From assembly GCA_008828725.1 (NCBI GenBank), contig MEHQ01003624.1, positions 187,891-251,890 of the forward strand: 64,000 nucleotides of DNA, given 5' to 3'. Below, piece after piece: positions 59,581 through 64,000 of the stretch; position 1 is the first letter of the stretch; each line of letters begins with the position of its first letter. Made by a program: the position numbers and the translations under genes. Source of the stretch: Saccharina japonica (taxonomy: Eukaryota > Sar > Phaeophyceae > Laminariales > Laminariaceae). The notes under the pieces were generated by a model, which was not told the DNA's origin, ran no database searches, and saw only the letters and a program-made list of their open reading frames with translations.

Positions 59581-60324
59581 AGGCTGTTTCCTATGCGGTT
59601 CGATTTTGAGCTTCAGATTTGTATTTTTCGATCTCAAAAACGAAAGCACCGTCCTATGCAGTCCGATTATGCAAAATCTGACCGGAAATTTTTCGATTTG
59701 AGAATCCGATGACCCAAGTCGTCGGATTTTGGGCCAAAATCCGACGACTTGGGTCATCAGATTTTCAAATCGAAAAATGGCATGGTCTCTAAATTCAAGA
59801 TGTTATCCACGCAGCAAGCAAGCAGCAGCAGCAGCAGCACGATCGATGAGTTGGATGGTGACACAGCGACGTTGCTTCGCGCCCGACGCGCAGCCGACGA
59901 TCGGTGGGCTTCTCCGTCGCCAAATTACAGTCGGCTGGCGCGGGCTCGGACCTAGAGACGAAGGGAAGCGCACTCGGCACGCGCCTCTCCGTACGCGTAC
60001 TCGTAGACTTCACAGCAGCAGCAGCAGCAGCAGCAGTGCAGCAGTAGTACACGCAGCAGTCAACGCTCGGATGCTTCGTTGTGTCAAAATACAAAATACC
60101 AAGACAGGTCGACACGAGCACACTCGGCGCGTCTCTTCGCGGCGCCAGACCACAACAACAACAGCAGTTGGTCTTGCCGTTTGCTCAAATATCTGCACGT
60201 ATGATACAACAAATCCGTGTTTTCTCGCATAAGAAGACTGTTTCGATTTTCGAACTAGGTCGCTGAAAAATCGATCAGACCATAATCTGAAGCTCAAAAA
60301 TCGAACCGCATAGGAAACGGCCTA
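59581..60324. mobile_element. TIR element, about 745 bp, 40-bp ends
   Basis: AGGCTGTTTCCTATGCGGTT with CGATTTTGAGCTTCAGATT at the left pairs with AATCTGAAGCTCAAAAATCG and AACCGCATAGGAAACGGCCT at the right. It contains a near-perfect hairpin at 59702-59770 (CGACTTGGGTCATC and complement) and (CAG)n at 59820-59840 and 60014-60037. No transposase. Confidence 0.75.
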
Positions 60325-60402
60325 AGAGAGCCAATCGGTTTTGAAAACTGAAAACGTTCATTTTCAGTTTTCAGAACCCATCCGTAAGAGATGGCCTTAG
60401 AC
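60323..60402. mobile_element. MITE, 80 bp, abutting the larger TIR element
   Basis: CTAAGAGAGCC ... GAGATGGCCTTAG with an inner hairpin TTTTGAAAACTGAAAACGTT / ATTTTCAGTTTTCAGAA. Its left end overlaps the right end of 59581-60324. Confidence 0.6.
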
Positions 60403-60529
60403 TGAGAATTCGAGAAGGACAAGGAACTATTAAGACGGCAGTATAGTAACAAGCTCTGAATGAAAAGCAGCAAACTACTGCCGTTGCCGCTGCTGTCGTC
60501 GCCGTTGTCGTTGATGTTGGTGTTGTCAC

Positions 60530-60860
60530 CAGTAGTGGACAAAGCATGATAGTAGGTCTTCCTAAGGTAGCTATTTAGGCACTCTGGTTGGCTAAGGGTA
60601 TGTTTTACGCGGCTCAATCAACTTGGACTCTTTCCCAGCCACGGCATCCCGAGTCAACCTAGAGTCTTCCAAGCTCAGCATCCACGCCAGCCGAGTCAAC
60701 CTAGAGTCTGACCAAGCACAGTATCCCAGCACTGACCACTGGCATAGGGTTCGGGTTAGGGTTAGGGTTCGGGTCGGAGGGTCGGCTTCAGGCGCCATGC
60801 ACAAACCCCCCGTAAATATCTACTATCAAGGTTTGTCCACCCCTCGTTGTCACTGTTCGT
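60530..60860 (+). repeat. Dispersed repeat with internal telomere-like units
   Basis: Counterpart of 10490-10735. It holds GGGTTCGGGTTAGGGTTAGG at 60748-60775. Relative to the other copy it contains about 110 extra bases made of GAGTCAACCTAGAGTCT duplicates (about 60650-60710). Confidence 0.65.
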
Positions 60861-61042
60861 GTTCCGAAGGAGTTCGATAACGAATCGCGGCGTTGCGATT
60901 CAGGGGAATAAAGGGCTACGTAACCAAAAGGCGCCTCCCTCCACCCCCCCGCGCCTCGCGCTCCCGCTCACAACTCCGCTCTTGGTTGCCCCCCCGCGCA
61001 CCCGCCCTCCCTCCCTCCCGCCCTCCCTCCCGCCCTCCAGAG

Positions 61043-63913
61043 ATGGCGGACAGAAACGGCAGAAATCCGTACGGCTACGGCTACGACAACTACGACGACA
61101 GCGAAGGGTACGCAGCTTCGGCCTACGCCGCCGCGGACGCCGCCGCGGCCCGAAACAGCGGCATGAGCTACTCCGGCGGACCCAGAAGAGCTGGCTCGAT
61201 AGCGGGATCTCGTTACCCCAACCCTTCCACCGCATACGGGTCCTACTCCTACCCCGCGCCGTGCGCCGGTGGGCGCTCCTTCGGCAGAGCGGAGGAGGAG
61301 GAAGACGAGGAGGTGGGGGGGGGGCGGCGCCTCTCGGGAGATGGGAGACGTTCCCCCCCCGGTGCCCCCAAGGCGCCGTCGGGTAGAGTGTCTCCTCGTG
61401 AGGCTGAAATACGAGAGGCCGCGATAGCCGCAAAGCGGGCCAGAGTTGCCTCCGCGAACGGTTTCTCTTCTTATTCGGGCGGTGAGGGTGGTGCGTACGG
61501 CGGTCACCTGACGGTCCCGCCGAGAGATATGGGTCGGGTGCCCGGCGGCGCCCCGTCCAGAAGGCTGCAGTCGCGGCCGGCGCAGGTTACGGATGCTCGA
61601 TACCGCGAGGGGGGAAGCGCGCAGGGTACGGATGCTCGATACCGCGAGGGGGGAAACGCGCCGGGTACGGGTATGCGATACCGCGAGGGGGGAAGCGTGC
61701 AGGGCGCGGGTACCCGATATCGCGAGGGGGGAAGCGTGCAGGGTGCGGGTACCCGATATCGCGAGGGGGGAAGCGTGCAGGGTACGGGTACGCGATACCG
61801 CGAGGGGGGCGGGGGCGGTAGGGCGAGGTCTTACTCCGACCAGCACGCCACACTACAGCAGCAGCAGCGGCTGCAGCAGCACCACCACCACCAGCACCAG
61901 CAGTACGACGCTCGGCCCCGGAGGAGGTCTTCCTCTCCCCGCGATGACTTCGCGGGAAATTCCTCGGCGGGCGGTACTAGCCGGAGTGGCGATGACAGTC
62001 CTCTAGCGGGGAAGCCGCGGCGAGGTTCAGGGGTGCGGGGGGCGGCGGCAGGCGCGGCGAGGTACGCACCGGAGCCATCACCGTCACCGTTACCGTCGGC
62101 GGCGTCGACACCCGCGGCAGCGGCGGCGGCAGCGGCAGCAGAGGCGGCGATAGCGGCGGCGGCGGTGGTAGACCCGAAGTCTATGGCGTGGCCTAGCGTC
62201 GAGGCGGAGGGGGAGTGGCAGCTCGGCGAGCCGGCGGAAGATAGGCGCACGAAGGCGGAGGAGTCGGAGGGAGGGGTCGAAGAGCTAAGCGCGTTCGAGA
62301 AGTGCCCCTTGCCTGGTTGCTCGACAGAAATCTCGAAGAGCCGTGATGCCTCGTGGATGCAGCATCACTTGAGGTGGGCTCACCGTAGCGTTTGGGAGGG
62401 GGCGTGAGGGTGGGTGGGATGGCGCTCTCATTTGTTGCTTGCCTTGGTCATTTGACCTTTGACCACGCATCCCTTTCGAGACGGAGCACCGTTCCTACTC
62501 CGAATATAGACACTTCCAACACTTGGGCGGGGGGGGCGAACAGGAGGGGTCCGTATGGAGCTCCTTGCCATCCCGCAAACCTTTTGTATTTTCTATCTAG
62601 AGACGAGTCGCAAGCACGCCGTTTTATCGCCGGTGTCAGAGTACTGTACCGCCATGTTCGGAATTGTAGAGTGCCGTTTAAATATCCCGAAACTTATGGT
62701 TCGTTTACAAACGTATACCGGTGTACCAGTTTGGGGCACCATAACGACGTTAATGGACTTAAAGGAAGAAACAAAAGAAAGAAGTCAATCTCCAGTGAAG
62801 ATATTATTATCCAGCCCATGGCACAAACGCAGTCCATGTTTCCGAACAGAGTTGTTGTTGTTGTTGTTGTTGTTGTTGGTGATGTTGTTGTCGCACTGAC
62901 TAATGGCCTTAGTGCAGTAGTCCATGTCCACTATTATAGACAGGCTCCAATGGTTTGTGGTACTCGTATATTTTACCTGGTCGCTCGCCCGCTTGCTTAA
63001 TTGTTTGGCGCTGTTTGTTCTCCGTGCATGATGTGATATGATGTGATATGATAGCCTTCACACGAAGGCGGCGGCGGAGAAGCATCTGACGACCGACTAC
63101 ATCAGGGGCAGCGTCGCCGAGCTCCTCCACGAGATGTGCCTTGACGCCGAGGTGGCGCCGTCTCAGCGAAAGTTCGAGAGGAGAAAGATGTCCAGGTCAG
63201 TGAAACGCGTCAGGCGTGGGAGACGTTTTTTTTTGGGAGGGGGGGGGCGGGTGGCCCTCTTTGCGTATAAATGAGGGACCGCTTGTGGTATCTGTTTTTT
63301 TGCTTGCTTGCTCGCTTGCCTGCTTGCCTGCTTGCCTGCTTGCCTGCTTGCCTGCTTGCCTGCTTGCCTGCTTGCCTGCTTGCCTGCTTGCCTGCTTGCC
63401 TGCTTGCCTGCGTGCCTGCTTGCCTGTTTGCCTGTTTCGTGCGTGTGGTTGGCTGGTTTGTTGGTTTGTTGGTCAGTTGGTTAGTTCGATAGTTGATTTT
63501 TTTTGGTTAGTTAGTTAGTCGGTTGGTTGGTTGGTTAGTTCGTTATTAATGGTTAGTTGGATAGTTGGTTTGTTAGTTGGTTTGTTGGCTGGTTGGTTGG
63601 TCGATTTTTCGTCTATTTTGTACCCGCCACACAAGTCACTTCGGCAATCCTTCGGCACATACCGTCACATTTCTCCTTCCCCACCCAAACCCTCCTCGCG
63701 AACCTAATTTTATCCGTCCGTCGCGCTAAAACTGCCGTGTGTCCGCCCGCGCCTGACCTCTCTTGCCCTTTCCGGCCGACTTTTCTCCCTCCACCCTTAT
63801 CCGATCGCACCGTGTCCCAGAGCTCTCCTCGGTACCCCCCGTAGGGGTATGGATTTTTCTGCCGCCGTGGTGGAGACGAAGGTGACAGCCGACAACAACG
63901 ACCCTCGTGTCAG
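61043..63913 (+). CDS. Unrecognised gene with 13-residue tandem repeat and C2H2-like finger; 3' part outside the window
   Basis: Exons 61043-62403, 63055-63195 and 63845-63913, all GT-AG, all in phase 2 and mutually consistent; the last donor AG/GTAAGC sends the gene out of the window. The protein starts MADRNGRNPYGYGYDN, is Tyr/Gly/Ser-rich, then carries about six copies of the 13-residue YREGGSVQGAGTR unit (residues about 183-260), His/Gln and Ala tracts, then CPLPGC ... HHLRWAH (Cys421, Cys426, His442, His447), resembling a long-loop C2H2 finger. Exon 2 adds TTDYIRGSVAELLHEMCLDA and exon 3 MDFSAAVVETKVTADNNDPR. A nucleic-acid-binding role is only suggested. Without splicing, TGA follows at once (62405-62407). 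The ATG has good context (CAGAGATGG); the C-rich tract before it could instead be an acceptor at 61041. Confidence 0.72.
62415..62530 (+). repeat. C/G-run-headed repeat in first intron of the finger gene
   Basis: CTCATTTGTTGCTTGCCTTG, CATTTGACCTTTGACCACGC, TTTCGAGACGGAGCACCGTT and a G-run at 62528-62536. It begins only about 10 bases after the exon 1 donor. Confidence 0.75.
63298..63436 (+). repeat. (GCTTGCCT)n octanucleotide array
   Basis: About 17 units of CTTGCCTG with little variation, then a GGTTGGTTAGTT-rich stretch to 63600, in the second intron of the finger gene. Leu/Ala/Cys frames here are repeat-driven. Confidence 0.95.
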
Positions 63914-64000
63914 GTAAGCGAGTTGCTTGTCTTTAAGCCAAGCCGAGCCGAGGGCACGAGTAGGTCGACTCCGGGGGCGGGGGGGCCGGCGGGGGGGGGA

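Larger units (their letters stand above)
57556..61042. other. Divergent intergenic region with TIR elements
   Basis: Lies between the transporter start (minus) and the finger gene start (plus), so both promoters should be here. 57556-58800 shows no recognisable element or gene; 58800-60860 is mostly repeats, listed separately. 60860-61040 is C-rich (CCCTCC repeats) and runs into the 61043 ATG. Confidence 0.45.

Noticed and set aside
62404-62407. Finger gene ending at the TGA at 62405
   Set aside because: The stop lies within the donor GTGAGG; two downstream exons match in phase and look coding. Kept as the alternative if the intron is retained.
63298-63436. Cys/Leu/Ala membrane-like protein
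   Set aside because: Pure octanucleotide repeat inside an intron.

Overview
The window looks like nuclear DNA of an intron-rich stramenopile, most likely a brown alga. This is inference, resting on large multi-exon genes with long introns, Ala/Gly/Ser-rich low-complexity proteins, very long G or C homopolymers, CAG/CTG microsatellites, TTAGGG-like interstitial repeats and a dense mix of short inverted-repeat elements. No bacterial operon, rRNA gene, CRISPR array or virus-derived element was recognised.

Four genes can be supported. (1) A terminal exon at the left edge (1789-1978, +) of an unrecognised gene whose other exons lie outside. (2) A two-exon gene (6309-6809 joined to 20603-22498, +) encoding 798 residues; a conserved-looking motif is rebuilt only when the exons are spliced across a 13.8-kb intron. 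(3) The best resolved gene, on the minus strand from 57555 down to 36785: a cationic-amino-acid-transporter-like APC permease of 649 residues in 11 coding exons. All ten junctions keep phase and rebuild family motifs. (4) A gene starting at 61043 (+) and leaving the window at the right, with a 13-residue tandem repeat and a C2H2-like finger.

The rest is repeat-rich. 1-1228: degenerate tandem repeats. 1979-6308: low-complexity flank with a 651-N gap. 6810-20602: giant intron with several MITEs, dispersed repeats and a 94-bp satellite. 22499-36784: intergenic, with a nearly identical 3.4-kb tandem duplication and a three-arm inverted repeat. 36785-57555: the transporter gene, whose introns hold most of the unusual structure. 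57556-61042: TIR elements and a repeat with telomere-like units.

The most unusual signal is in the transporter gene. Three of its ten introns carry copies of their own upstream exon end together with the 5' splice site: six copies at about 112 bp spacing after exon 5, six at about 98 bp after exon 6, and one 84-bp copy after exon 2. In the exon 2 copy, all five substitutions over the clean stretch are synonymous. Exon 9 sits inside a 27-bp satellite. Another intron holds a hAT-type element (TIR plus perfect 8-bp target duplication) whose interior is almost entirely a 40-bp minisatellite. Across the window, short palindromic words (TATTAATA, TACCAGGTA, TACTGCTGTA, TACGAGTA) recur far more often than composition predicts.
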